Part shown: one piece after another, positions 55,233 through 64,000 of the stretch | How the letters are laid out: the number at the start of each line of letters is the position of its first letter | Numbering within the stretch: position 1 is the first letter of the stretch | Origin: Pseudomonas fluorescens | GTDB taxonomy: Bacteria; Pseudomonadota; Gammaproteobacteria; Pseudomonadales; Pseudomonadaceae | Direction of reading: 5' to 3' | NCBI RefSeq assembly: GCF_902497785.1 | Contig: NZ_CABVHK010000011.1 | Span: 186,001-250,000 of the forward strand | Length of the DNA: 64,000 nucleotides | The notes under the pieces: generated by a model | Databases searched by the model: none | What the model was told of the DNA's origin: nothing | The model's input: only the letters and a program-made list of their open reading frames with translations | Position numbers and translations under genes: made by a program

Positions 55233-55248
55233 TGGCACAAACACTGCA
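55233..55248 (+). promoter_or_regulatory. Sigma-54 promoter of nirBD
   Basis: TGGCACAAACACTGCA has GG and GC separated by exactly ten bases and differs from the TGGCAC-N5-TTGCA consensus at one base. It would start RNA near 55259. A GCACTA half-site at 55152-55157 could be part of an NtrC site. Nitrogen control of assimilatory nitrite reductase by NtrC and sigma-54 is common in Pseudomonas. Confidence 0.7.
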
Positions 55249-55334
55249 ACACACCGAACAAGCCCACCCTGAATGCAATCGAGTGGGCAGCCCCTCGGTC
55301 AACGACGATCGATCCGCGGGCAACATCGGTGGAT

Positions 55335-55416
55335 CAGGCATAGACGTCTGGTGCTAACACCGCAAAAGAACAGGCAAAGACGCCTGGAACCGCAAGGTTT
55401 CAGGCGTTTTTTTTTT
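55335..55416 (+). promoter_or_regulatory. ANTAR (NasT-type) antitermination leader of nirBD
   Basis: Two hairpins with six-base loops lie in the leader. The first is CAGGC-ATAGAC-GTCTG (55335-55350) and the second is CAGGC-AAAGAC-GCCTG (55371-55386). Both loops have A at position 1 and G at position 4, the ANTAR rule. The second overlaps the left arm of a terminator (55380-55416), so only one can form. NasT, freed from NasS by nitrate or nitrite, would hold the pair of hairpins and allow read-through into nirB. Confidence 0.85.
55380..55416 (+). terminator. Leader terminator upstream of nirB
   Basis: ACGCCTGGAACC (55380-55391), loop GCAA, GGTTTCAGGCGT (55396-55407): a 12-bp stem with one G-T pair, followed by a run of T to 55416. 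It lies 31 bases before the nirB start and would stop transcription unless the ANTAR hairpins form. Confidence 0.88.
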
Positions 55417-55447
55417 GCTTTTGAACCGTATTAGCCGGGTGCTTCCT

Positions 55448-58009
55448 ATGAATTCCAATGTTGCCGCGTTGAACAAAGTGCAAACGCTGATCGTGATTGG
55501 CAATGGCATGGTCGGCCATCATTGCGTCGAGCAGTTGATCGAGCGGGGTGCGCTTGACCAGTATCAAGTGCACGTCTTCAGCGAGGAGCCGATGCGTGCC
55601 TATGACCGTGTGCACCTTTCCGAGTACTTCTCCGGCCGCGATGCCGAGTCGTTGGCGTTGTCGGATGCGTCGCTTTACCAGACGCCGGGCGTCACCCTGC
55701 ATTTGGGCGTGCCGGTGCTGGAAATCGACCGTGCCGGGCGTCAGGTGATCACCGCGCAGGGCTGCCTGGCTTACGACAAATTGGTGTTGGCCACCGGGTC
55801 TTACCCGTTTGTGCCGCCCATCGAAGGCGCGGAGGGCGATTCGCGTCTGGTGTACCGAACCCTCGAAGACCTCGACGCCATCCGGGCCGCTGCGTCCAAC
55901 GCCCGACGCGGGGTCGTCGTCGGTGGCGGGCTGTTGGGCCTTGAAGCCGCCAATGCCTTGAAGAGCCTGGGCCTGGAAGCGCACGTGGTGGAATTCGCCC
56001 CGCGGTTGATGCCGGTGCAGCTCGATGAAATGGGTGGCCTTGCGCTCAAGTCGCAGATCGAACGGCTGGGCGTCGGCGTGCACCTGTCCCGCGCTACGCA
56101 GTCGATCAGCGCGGGCGCGGAGTATCGCTATCGGATGAATTTCGCCAATGACGAGTTTCTCGAGGCCGACCTGATCGTGTTTTCCGCCGGGATCCGCGCC
56201 CAGGACACCCTGGCCCGCCAATGCGCGCTGGAGATCGGTCCGCGCGGTGGCGTGGTGATCAACGACGAATGCCTGAGCAGCGACCCGGACATTTACGCCA
56301 TCGGCGAGTGCGCTTCCTGGAACGGCAGCCTGTTCGGCCTGGTCGCGCCGGGCTATCAGATGGCTCGCGGGGTGGCGGCACTTCTGTGCAGCGGCACCGG
56401 CGAGCCGTTCATTGGCGCCGACATGTCGACCAAACTCAAACTGCTCGGGGTCGATGTCGGCTCCATCGGCGACGCCCATGCCCACACGCCGGGGGCGCGC
56501 AGCTATCAATTCATCGACGAAACCACGGCGAGCTACCGCCGCCTGGTGGTGGATGCTGCGGGCAAGCACGTCATTGGTGCAGTGCTGGTCGGCGACAACA
56601 GCTATTACGACACGCTGCTGCAATACATGCAGAACGCAATTGCCCTGCCGGCGGAACCGGCCAGCCTGATTCTGCCGTCGTCCGAAGGCGCACCGACCCT
56701 CGGCCCGGGCGCGTTGCCCGAAACGGCCACAGTCTGCTCGTGCCACAACGTCAACAAGGGTTCGATCTGCTCGGCCATCGACGGTGGTTGCACCGACCTC
56801 GGCGTGCTCAAGTCGCAGACCAAGGCCGGCACCGGTTGCGGCGGTTGCGCCGGTCTGCTCAAGCAGGTGTTCGAACATGAGCTGATTGCCCGTGGCGTCA
56901 GTGTCGATAAAAGCCTGTGTGAACACTTCGCTTACACCCGTCAGGAGCTCTATGCGCTGGTCCGCGTAGAAGGGGTGCTGACGTTCGAAGAACTGCTGGC
57001 CAAACATGGTCGTGGCCACACCGGTTGCGACGTGTGCAAACCGGCCGTGGGCTCGATCCTCGCGTCGTGCTGGAACCAGCCGATCATGGACGCCTCGCTG
57101 GTGCCGTTGCAGGACACCAACGACACCTTCATGGCCAATATGCAAAAAAACGGCACCTATTCGGTCGTGCCGCGCATTCCGGGCGGCGAAATCACCGCCG
57201 ACAAACTGATCGCCATCGGTGTGGTCGCGAAGAAATACGACCTCTACACCAAGATTACCGGCGGTCAGCGGATCGACCTGTTTGGTGCGCAACTGCATGA
57301 ATTGCCGGACATCTGGGCCGAGCTGATTGCCGCCGGTTTCGAGACCGGGCACGCCTACGGCAAATCGACCCGGACGGTGAAGTCCTGCGTCGGCAGCACC
57401 TGGTGCCGCTATGGCGTGCAGGACAGCGTGCAAATGGCCCTGACCCTCGAGGACCGCTACAAAGGCCTTCGCTCGCCACACAAACTCAAGTTCGCGGTGT
57501 CTGGTTGCACCCGCGAATGCGCCGAGGCCCAAAGCAAAGACGTCGGCGTGATCGCCACCGAGAAAGGCTGGAACCTCTACATCGCCGGCAACGGCGGCAT
57601 GCGCCCGCGCCATGCCGAACTGTTCGCCACCGACCTCGACGATGCGACCCTGATCCGCTACATCGACCGCTTCCTGATGTTCTACATCCGCACCGCCGAC
57701 AAATTGCAGCGCACTTCGGTGTGGCGCGAAAGCCTGGAGGGCGGCCTCGATTTCCTCAAAGACGTGATCATCGACGACAGCCTCGGACTTGGCGCGGAAC
57801 TTGAATCGCAAATGCAGCTGGTGGTCGACCGCTATGAATGCGAATGGGCCAACGCACTTCAGGACCCGGAAAAACTCAAACGTTTCCGCACCTTCGTCAA
57901 CGACAAACGCCCCGATCCGGACATCCATTTTGTCCAGGAACGCGGTCAGCGCCGGCCGATCATGGCCGCCGAACTCAACCTGATTCCTGTTACCGAGGAG
58001 ATTGCCTGA
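55448..58009 (+). CDS. nirB: Assimilatory NAD(P)H nitrite reductase large subunit NirB
   Basis: An 853-residue enzyme that reduces nitrite to ammonia with six electrons. The order is FAD/NAD domains (VIGNGMVGHHCVEQL near residue 16, VVVGGGLLGLEAAN near 160), a BFD-like [2Fe-2S] domain (CSCHN at 430-434, CGGCAG) and the sirohaem/[4Fe-4S] part with C647, C653, C687 and C691 (CVGSTWC and CTREC). All cluster ligands are present. ATG 55448 was used; a TTG-start extension is not credible because it lies in the leader. The stop shares a base with the nirD start. Confidence 0.94.
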   Translation: MNSNVAALNKVQTLIVIGNGMVGHHCVEQLIERGALDQYQVHVFSEEPMRAYDRVHLSEYFSGRDAESLALSDASLYQTPGVTLHLGVPVLEIDRAGRQVITAQGCLAYDKLVLATGSYPFVPPIEGAEGDSRLVYRTLEDLDAIRAAASNARRGVVVGGGLLGLEAANALKSLGLEAHVVEFAPRLMPVQLDEMGGLALKSQIERLGVGVHLSRATQSISAGAEYRYRMNFANDEFLEADLIVFSAGIRAQDTLARQCALEIGPRGGVVINDECLSSDPDIYAIGECASWNGSLFGLVAPGYQMARGVAALLCSGTGEPFIGADMSTKLKLLGVDVGSIGDAHAHTPGARSYQFIDETTASYRRLVVDAAGKHVIGAVLVGDNSYYDTLLQYMQNAIALPAEPASLILPSSEGAPTLGPGALPETATVCSCHNVNKGSICSAIDGGCTDLGVLKSQTKAGTGCGGCAGLLKQVFEHELIARGVSVDKSLCEHFAYTRQELYALVRVEGVLTFEELLAKHGRGHTGCDVCKPAVGSILASCWNQPIMDASLVPLQDTNDTFMANMQKNGTYSVVPRIPGGEITADKLIAIGVVAKKYDLYTKITGGQRIDLFGAQLHELPDIWAELIAAGFETGHAYGKSTRTVKSCVGSTWCRYGVQDSVQMALTLEDRYKGLRSPHKLKFAVSGCTRECAEAQSKDVGVIATEKGWNLYIAGNGGMRPRHAELFATDLDDATLIRYIDRFLMFYIRTADKLQRTSVWRESLEGGLDFLKDVIIDDSLGLGAELESQMQLVVDRYECEWANALQDPEKLKRFRTFVNDKRPDPDIHFVQERGQRRPIMAAELNLIPVTEEIA

Positions 58010-58383
58010 TGAGCCAGTTCAATACCCAACGCGTCAACGCCCTGAACACTCACGTGTGGCATTCGGTGTGCGAGCAGCAGGATCTGGTCCGCGATTCCGG
58101 CGTGGTCGTGTGGCTGGACGGCGCACAAGTGGCGCTGTTTTACCTGCCGGGTGCCGAGGGCCGGACCCTCTACGCCATCGACAACCACGACCCGCAATCC
58201 GGGGCGAATGTGATCGGTCGTGGTTTGATCGGCAGCATCAAGGGAGACCTGGTGGTGGCCTCGCCGATCTACAAGCAGCATTTTCGCCTCGAGGACGGCA
58301 GTTGCCTGGAACATCCGCAACAGCACCTGCGGGTGTGGCCGGTGCGATTGAATGGCGATGTGGTGGAAGTCGGCGTGGCTTGA
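58009..58383 (+). CDS. nirD: Nitrite reductase small subunit NirD
   Basis: A 124-residue protein of the NirD family, a Rieske-like fold that lacks the Rieske ligands (no CxH or CxxH is present). Typical segments are WHSVCEQQDLVRDSG, YAIDNHDPQSGANVIGRGLIG and YKQHFRLEDGSCLEHP. It overlaps nirB by one base (TGATG), so the two subunits are translated together. Confidence 0.93.
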   Translation: MSQFNTQRVNALNTHVWHSVCEQQDLVRDSGVVVWLDGAQVALFYLPGAEGRTLYAIDNHDPQSGANVIGRGLIGSIKGDLVVASPIYKQHFRLEDGSCLEHPQQHLRVWPVRLNGDVVEVGVA

Positions 58384-58395
58384 GGGGCGAGTGAC

Positions 58396-59037
58396 CTAGC
58401 GGGAAATGATCCCGTGATCGATCGCGTATTTGACCAGCGCCGCCGGTTTGTCGATGTTGAGCTTGCGGCGGATGCTCAGGCGATGGGTCTCGACGGTGCG
58501 CACGCTGATGTCCAGGTCGCGGGCCATTTCCTTGTTGTTCATGCCTTGGGCCATTTTGTACAGCACCTGGCTTTCACGCGGCGTCAGCTCGTTGTCGGTG
58601 GTTTTGTCGGCGATCAGGCGCTGGGCGATTTCGGCGCTGTAGAACGTCCCGCCGCTGGCAATGGCTTCGATGGCGGCAATGATTTCCCGTGACGGCGCAT
58701 TCTTCAGCACATAGCCGCTGGCACCCGAGCGCACCGATTCACTGACGTATTCATAATTGTCGTACATGCTCAGCACCAGCACTTTGAGTGACGGGTACTG
58801 GCTGCGCAGCAAACGCGTCAGTTCCAGGCCGTTGATGTCCTTGAGGCTGATGTCGACCAGCAACAGATCGGGCCGGCAGCGCCCGACCATCTCGATGGCG
58901 TCCGTGCCATTTTCCGCTTCGCCGACCACTTCCAGTTGGGCCATGACGGACAGCAACGCTCTGATGCCTTCGCGGACCAGAGAGTGATCGTCGACCAGGG
59001 CGACGCGGATCGGGGAGGGCAGGTTCATCACGGGCAT
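58396..59037 (-). CDS. NarL/FixJ-family response regulator
   Basis: A 213-residue regulator with a receiver domain (phospho-acceptor D62 in LLVDISLKDINGLEL, acidic pair DD near 16-17) and a LuxR-type helix-turn-helix (LTPRESQVLYKMAQGMNNKEMARDL). Its kinase is the next gene upstream on the same strand, 31 bases away. Targets are unknown; cstA, which is divergent from the pair, is a natural candidate. Confidence 0.9.
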   Translation of the reverse strand: MPVMNLPSPIRVALVDDHSLVREGIRALLSVMAQLEVVGEAENGTDAIEMVGRCRPDLLLVDISLKDINGLELTRLLRSQYPSLKVLVLSMYDNYEYVSESVRSGASGYVLKNAPSREIIAAIEAIASGGTFYSAEIAQRLIADKTTDNELTPRESQVLYKMAQGMNNKEMARDLDISVRTVETHRLSIRRKLNIDKPAALVKYAIDHGIISR

Positions 59038-59068
59038 TTACTCTTGCTTTTCAGGTGAGCGAGTCAGG

Positions 59069-60430
59069 TCAGCGTTTTACGCCGGGCATTTTCATCGGCA
59101 GCAGTACGTCCAGCTCACTTCTTCCGGGCACGGATATCAATTCGAACCGTCCGCCAAAATGCTCGACACGTTCACGGATGTTGCGCAGTCCAATGCCGGC
59201 TTGATGACGTTCGACCTGGGCGACGTTGAAGCCGACGCCGTCATCGATCACCGTCAACCGTATCGATTCTTCAGAGCCGTGCAAGGTAATGGACACGTTT
59301 TTTGCCTGCGCGTGGCGTTCAATGTTGGTCAGGCCTTCTTGCGCAATGCGGAACAACGAGACGGCGGCGCCATCGACCAGATGGCAGTCAAATTCGTTGT
59401 CGTTGTAGGTTACCGTCAACCCGCTGCGTTGCCCGCATTCCTCGGCGAGCTGGCCGATGGCGGCGGACAGGCCGAGGGTGTCGAGCAGGGAAGAGCGCAG
59501 ATCGTGAGAGAGGCTGCGCACCTCGCCAATCGCATCGCCGAGGCGCTCGGTGGCTTCTCGCAAAATGCTCAAACCCTTGTCTTGTCCATTTTCCAGCACA
59601 TGACTGGCCAGTTCGAACTGGAACTTGATGGAGACCAGCACCTGACTGATGCCGTCGTGCAGTTCGCGTGACACCCGCGAGCGTTCTTCCTCTTGCAAAC
59701 TGACGATGCGCTGGGTCAGGCGTTGCAGTTTTTTGTCGGCCAGGCGGTGCTCGCTGACGTTGAGCGTCATGCCGCTGGCAAACACGAACAGCACCGCCAC
59801 CAGGGCCACGACGGCAATCGCCAGCATGGTTTTGCGGATGCCTTGGGCCACTTCGTCCCGCGCTTGCTGGGTGGCGCGTTCGACGTCCTCCAGGTAAATC
59901 CCGGTGCCGAGCATCCAGCCCCAGCGATCCAGCATGACGACGTAGGCGAGTTTGTCGGTCACCTGGCCGGAGGAGGGTTTGTTCCAGGCGTAACGCTGAA
60001 AGCCTTCGCCGGACTGCGCACTTTTGAGCAAAGCCTGAATCACCGGCAGCCCCTGTGGGTCCTTCATGTCCCACAGATATTTGCCGACCAGATCCGATTG
60101 GCGCGCGTGCATCAGGCTGCGGCCTTCGCGGTCGTAGACGAAAAAATAGCCGTTGATGCCAAAACTGAGCTTGCGCAATTCCTCCAGCACTTGCTGCTGA
60201 GCGTGCGCGTCACCGTGGCCGTCGTCGTACAGCGGCGCGATCAGGCTCTGGGCCATTTCCACGTAGTTTTTCAGTTCAGCACGCTTGCTGGCGAGGATGC
60301 TGTCCTCGATCAATTGCGCCTGTTGATCACCCAGTTGCCGGTTCAGGGAAATCACCAGCGCGCAGATGACCGCAATCGCCAACACCAGCGGCAAGATCCC
60401 GAGTGCAACGATTTTGTGTTTGAGCTGCAT
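59069..60430 (-). CDS. Cache-domain sensor histidine kinase (NarL-type partner)
   Basis: A 453-residue membrane kinase. A first membrane segment (~9-29) and a second (~203-224) bracket a periplasmic single-Cache domain (INGYFFVYDREGRSLMHARQ, DRWGWMLGTGIYLEDV). Then come a HisKA_3 dimer helix with the phosphorylated histidine in SRELHDGISQ (about residue 257) and a HATPase domain (IDDGVGFN, GIGLRNIRERVEHFGG). Single-Cache domains of this kind often bind small carboxylates. The start is ATG 60430. It forms a pair with the downstream response regulator. Confidence 0.9.
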   Translation of the reverse strand: MQLKHKIVALGILPLVLAIAVICALVISLNRQLGDQQAQLIEDSILASKRAELKNYVEMAQSLIAPLYDDGHGDAHAQQQVLEELRKLSFGINGYFFVYDREGRSLMHARQSDLVGKYLWDMKDPQGLPVIQALLKSAQSGEGFQRYAWNKPSSGQVTDKLAYVVMLDRWGWMLGTGIYLEDVERATQQARDEVAQGIRKTMLAIAVVALVAVLFVFASGMTLNVSEHRLADKKLQRLTQRIVSLQEEERSRVSRELHDGISQVLVSIKFQFELASHVLENGQDKGLSILREATERLGDAIGEVRSLSHDLRSSLLDTLGLSAAIGQLAEECGQRSGLTVTYNDNEFDCHLVDGAAVSLFRIAQEGLTNIERHAQAKNVSITLHGSEESIRLTVIDDGVGFNVAQVERHQAGIGLRNIRERVEHFGGRFELISVPGRSELDVLLPMKMPGVKR

Positions 60431-60448
60431 CTGGGCTCCTGATGACTT

Positions 60449-60549
60449 TGTAGGAGCGAGCTCGCTCGCGAAGGACGTCAACGAAAACGCGGGTTTTCAG
60501 GCTACACGCGGTGTTCTTGAGTGCATCGCGAGCAAGCTCGCTCCTACAG
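60449..60549. repeat. REP doublet
   Basis: TGTAGGAGCGAGCTCGCTCG near 60450 and ATCGCGAGCAAGCTCGCTCC ending near 60549 are inverted REP units. Confidence 0.85.
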
Positions 60550-60652
60550 GGACGGTGTTAGGCGAAGGCCGGCATCATATGCCAAAGCGATGCGGGTCCA
60601 GTAGCAGTGCTGGACGGAATGACCGACGGCTCAAGCGGTTGACACAAGACCT

Positions 60653-60742
60653 GTGGGAGCGAGCTTGCTCGCGATAACGGACTGACATTCACCATTGTGT
60701 TGACTGTGCCACCGCCATCGCGAGCAAGCTCGCTCCCACAGG
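60653..60742. repeat. REP doublet
   Basis: TGTGGGAGCGAGCTTGCTCG from about 60652 and its inverse ending at 60742 form a second REP pair 100 bp from the first. Confidence 0.88.
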
Positions 60743-60766
60743 TCTTGCATTTTGACTGATGAACAA

Positions 60767-60798
60767 GTGGCGCCTACGTAGAACTACGTAGACGCCAC
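60767..60798. promoter_or_regulatory. Long near-perfect palindrome upstream of cstA
   Basis: GTGGCGCCTACGTAG (60767-60781) and CTACGTAGACGCCAC (60784-60798) pair at 14 of 15 positions around an AA centre, followed by a third CTACGTA-like copy (GTACGTAG, 60799-60806). It is unlike the REP units nearby. It lies 120 bp before cstA and may be an operator or a transcript hairpin. Confidence 0.5.
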
Positions 60799-60918
60799 GT
60801 ACGTAGTAACGCGGATTTATTTGTGGACGGCATGCGCGGATATTGGGCCAGCTCCGCTCAGCGGACACAATTATAAAAATTACCGCCGCAGTCACTGGCT
60901 GTCGGCAGGAGACACGCT

Positions 60919-62976
<2,058 letters not shown>

Positions 62977-62990
62977 GCGAGGAGTGCAGC

Positions 62991-63188
62991 ATGTTCAATG
63001 ACCTGAGTCGCCTGGGTAAATACCTCGGTCAGGCCGCACGCCTGATGGTCGGCATGCCTGACTACGATACTTACGTCGAGCATATGCAGAGCAAACATCC
63101 GGACAAGCCGGTGATGAGTTACGAGGTGTTCTTTCGCGAGCGCCAGGAAGCTCGTTACGGGAGTAAGGCCGGACCGAAGTGTTGTTGA
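62991..63188 (+). CDS. YbdD/YjiX-family small protein
   Basis: A 65-residue protein (MFNDLSRLGKYLGQAARLMV, then GMPDYDTYVEHM, FFRERQEARYG, ending in KCC). This is the small DUF466 protein found immediately downstream of cstA/btsT genes in many proteobacteria. It is preceded by GAGGAG, 14 bases after the cstA stop. A GTG at 62973 in the same frame was not used because it overlaps cstA and has no ribosome site. Confidence 0.88.
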   Translation: MFNDLSRLGKYLGQAARLMVGMPDYDTYVEHMQSKHPDKPVMSYEVFFRERQEARYGSKAGPKCC

Positions 63189-63214
63189 TGCTGTAGGTCC
63201 GTCCGGCAGCAAAA

Positions 63215-63243
63215 AAAACGCCGCTCATTGAGCGGCGTTTTTT
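63215..63243. terminator. Bidirectional rho-independent terminator
   Basis: CGCCGCTC (63219-63226) and GAGCGGCG (63230-63237) form a perfect 8-bp stem with an ATT loop, extended by A-runs on the left and T-runs on the right. It can end both the cstA operon (plus) and the small gene at 63256-63522 (minus). Confidence 0.92.
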
Positions 63244-63255
63244 ATGGGGGGCTGG

Positions 63256-63522
63256 TCAGGTAGAAGGCAACTCTTCCCATTTGACGTGGGTCAACTCGGA
63301 CTTTTCAGCGTGTTCGAGCAATCTGGCGTGATTGTCCACGGCGTCGTCTTCCCCATACAAAAGACCCACGCCGGCGTGCAGGCAGGCGTAATACCAGGCG
63401 TCTTCGTCGGTCATGTGGGTGTCCGGCTGGACAAACATTCGACGCACGTTGTTCAAGCAGTAGGTGATTTCAAAGTGCCGAGACCGCATCAGCCAATTCT
63501 CCAGATGATGGGGCTCGGACAT
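63256..63522 (-). CDS. Small conserved Pseudomonas-type protein (possibly DUF6555)
   Basis: An 88-residue soluble protein (RHFEITYCLNNVRRMFVQPD, MTDEDAWYYACLHAGVGLLY, THVKWEELP). The pattern of a short beta strand pair followed by a W..A..HAG helix recalls a small family common in Pseudomonas that I associate with DUF6555; this is from memory and uncertain. The good terminator at its 3' end supports it as a real gene. No function is known. Confidence 0.6.
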   Translation of the reverse strand: MSEPHHLENWLMRSRHFEITYCLNNVRRMFVQPDTHMTDEDAWYYACLHAGVGLLYGEDDAVDNHARLLEHAEKSELTHVKWEELPST

Positions 63523-63650
63523 TAGTGGCGTAGTGCCAGTTCCGTTTTTTTTTCTTTCTTCTGATTGGGGACCGGAGAGATTCGGAGTTTATTCGTATAT
63601 TTTCGCGTTCTTCCAGTCACTGCCAATGCATGATCCGATGAGAATCCCTA

Positions 63651-63676
63651 GTGGGAGCGAGCTTGCTCGCGATGGC
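63651..63676. repeat. Single REP palindrome
   Basis: GTGGGAGCGAGCTTGCTCGC is a single REP unit about 30 bases before the dispersed repeat. Confidence 0.85.
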
Positions 63677-63706
63677 TTTGTGTCAGGCGACGGGGATTTT
63701 GAGGGT

Positions 63707-64000
63707 GTACATATCCATTCTTGCGATTACGGCCGCTATTGGTTTCGCCCTTACGGCGACTCACTTTGAAAAGCCCAAAGTAAGCAAAGGCTCTTGCCCC
63801 ACCACTCGGCACCTCGCTCTGGCTCGGTGTGCCCTCACTCCGGCATTGCTTCGCGGGTCGCCGCGAAGGGCCATCCTTGGCCCAGCGCGGCTAAACCGGC
63901 ATCCTTGCCGGTTTCCCCGCTACGCAATACCTGCGTTCGGCCAGCGTGGTTAACGGGGCGCCAAGATCAAAATCTTACCGCGGCGGCCTGCGGGCCGACC
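63707..64000 (+). repeat. Dispersed ~300-bp intergenic repeat, copy 2
   Basis: At least 294 bp matching 26959-27255 in inverted orientation. It reaches the window end at GGGCCGACC, at almost the same place where copy 1 begins on the other strand, so the full unit may end there or continue outside. Confidence 0.85.

Larger units (their letters stand above)
60431..60918. promoter_or_regulatory. Divergent kinase/cstA region with REP doublets and a long palindrome
   Basis: 488 bp without a gene. It holds two REP doublets (60449-60549 and 60653-60742) and the 32-bp palindrome at 60767-60798. An AT-rich stretch (ATTATAAAAATTA near 60870-60882) lies about 40 bases before cstA and may be part of its promoter. 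Confidence 0.55.
63523..64000. other. Repeat-containing right end of the window
   Basis: 478 bp with no gene. It contains an AT-rich start, one REP unit (63651-63676) and copy 2 of the dispersed repeat (63707 to the window end). Short ORFs here translate repeat sequence. Confidence 0.8.

Noticed and set aside
55400..57928. 842-codon open frame on the minus strand
   Set aside because: It is exactly antisense to nirB, whose motifs and cluster ligands are unmistakable. The antisense product has no recognisable domain; it is a GC-rich shadow frame.

Overview
The window reads as the chromosome of a Pseudomonas of the fluorescens/putida type. The signs are GC-rich coding sequence, OprD-type porins, many Pseudomonas REP palindromes (core GCGAGC-N-GCTCGC), a nirBD nitrite reductase and a cstA homologue. 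Both strands are densely coding. I saw no rRNA, tRNA, CRISPR array or insertion sequence.

Region 1 (1-32.9 kb) is an aromatic catabolism region with three separate Rieske oxygenase systems. (a) The genes from 1259 to 8640 follow the order amidase, acyl-CoA-dehydrogenase-like flavoprotein, small protein, SnoaL-like protein, Rieske alpha, Rieske beta, SDR, reductase, flavin reductase. This matches the published indole-3-acetate order iacHABICDEFG. An OprD-type porin follows. (b) The divergent antABC genes (anthranilate 1,2-dioxygenase, 19422-22363) are followed in the same direction by a Liv-type ABC importer (14635-19314). A second, closely related porin lies opposite, with two tandem AraC regulators behind it. 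(c) A six-gene operon on the minus strand (27387-32940) encodes a third Rieske oxygenase with reductase, an isochorismatase-fold protein lacking its catalytic triad, an SDR and a dienelactone-hydrolase/NTF2-like fusion; its substrate is unknown. Between (a) and (b), 10287-14546 holds an FMN hydroxyacid oxidase, an opine-dehydrogenase-like protein, a 3-hydroxyacyl-CoA dehydrogenase and a NIPSNAP protein, also of unknown pathway. If (a) and (b) work as their homologues do, indole-3-acetate and anthranilate both end at catechol, and each has its own uptake proteins.

Region 2 (33.3-39.5 kb) has an ABC exporter and a divergent arsenic locus: arsR, a 51-codon arsC/acr3 deletion chimera, arsH, a dual-specificity-type phosphatase, GAPDH and arsJ. 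The arsenite pump and arsenate reductase are lost, but the GAPDH/ArsJ route for arsenate efflux is intact.

Region 3 (39.7-51.9 kb) is the most unusual part. It has a membrane-anchored CoiA-like nuclease (minus strand), then a tight four-gene operon: a GH19/SH3/cysteine-peptidase-like protein, a stand-alone caspase (metacaspase), a 1981-residue protein with two alpha/beta-hydrolase domains and a CHAT protease domain, and a DUF4062 protein ending in nine near-perfect 48-residue TPR-like repeats. This looks like an undescribed conflict, immunity or cell-death system.

Region 4 (51.9-64 kb) is mostly core genome: an M20 peptidase, a DUF1624 membrane protein, nirBD with a sigma-54 promoter and a two-hairpin ANTAR (NasT-type) antitermination leader, a NarL-type two-component pair, cstA with its small YbdD-like partner, and a small Pseudomonas-type protein. 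A roughly 300-bp dispersed repeat at the right end is also present inverted near 27 kb.
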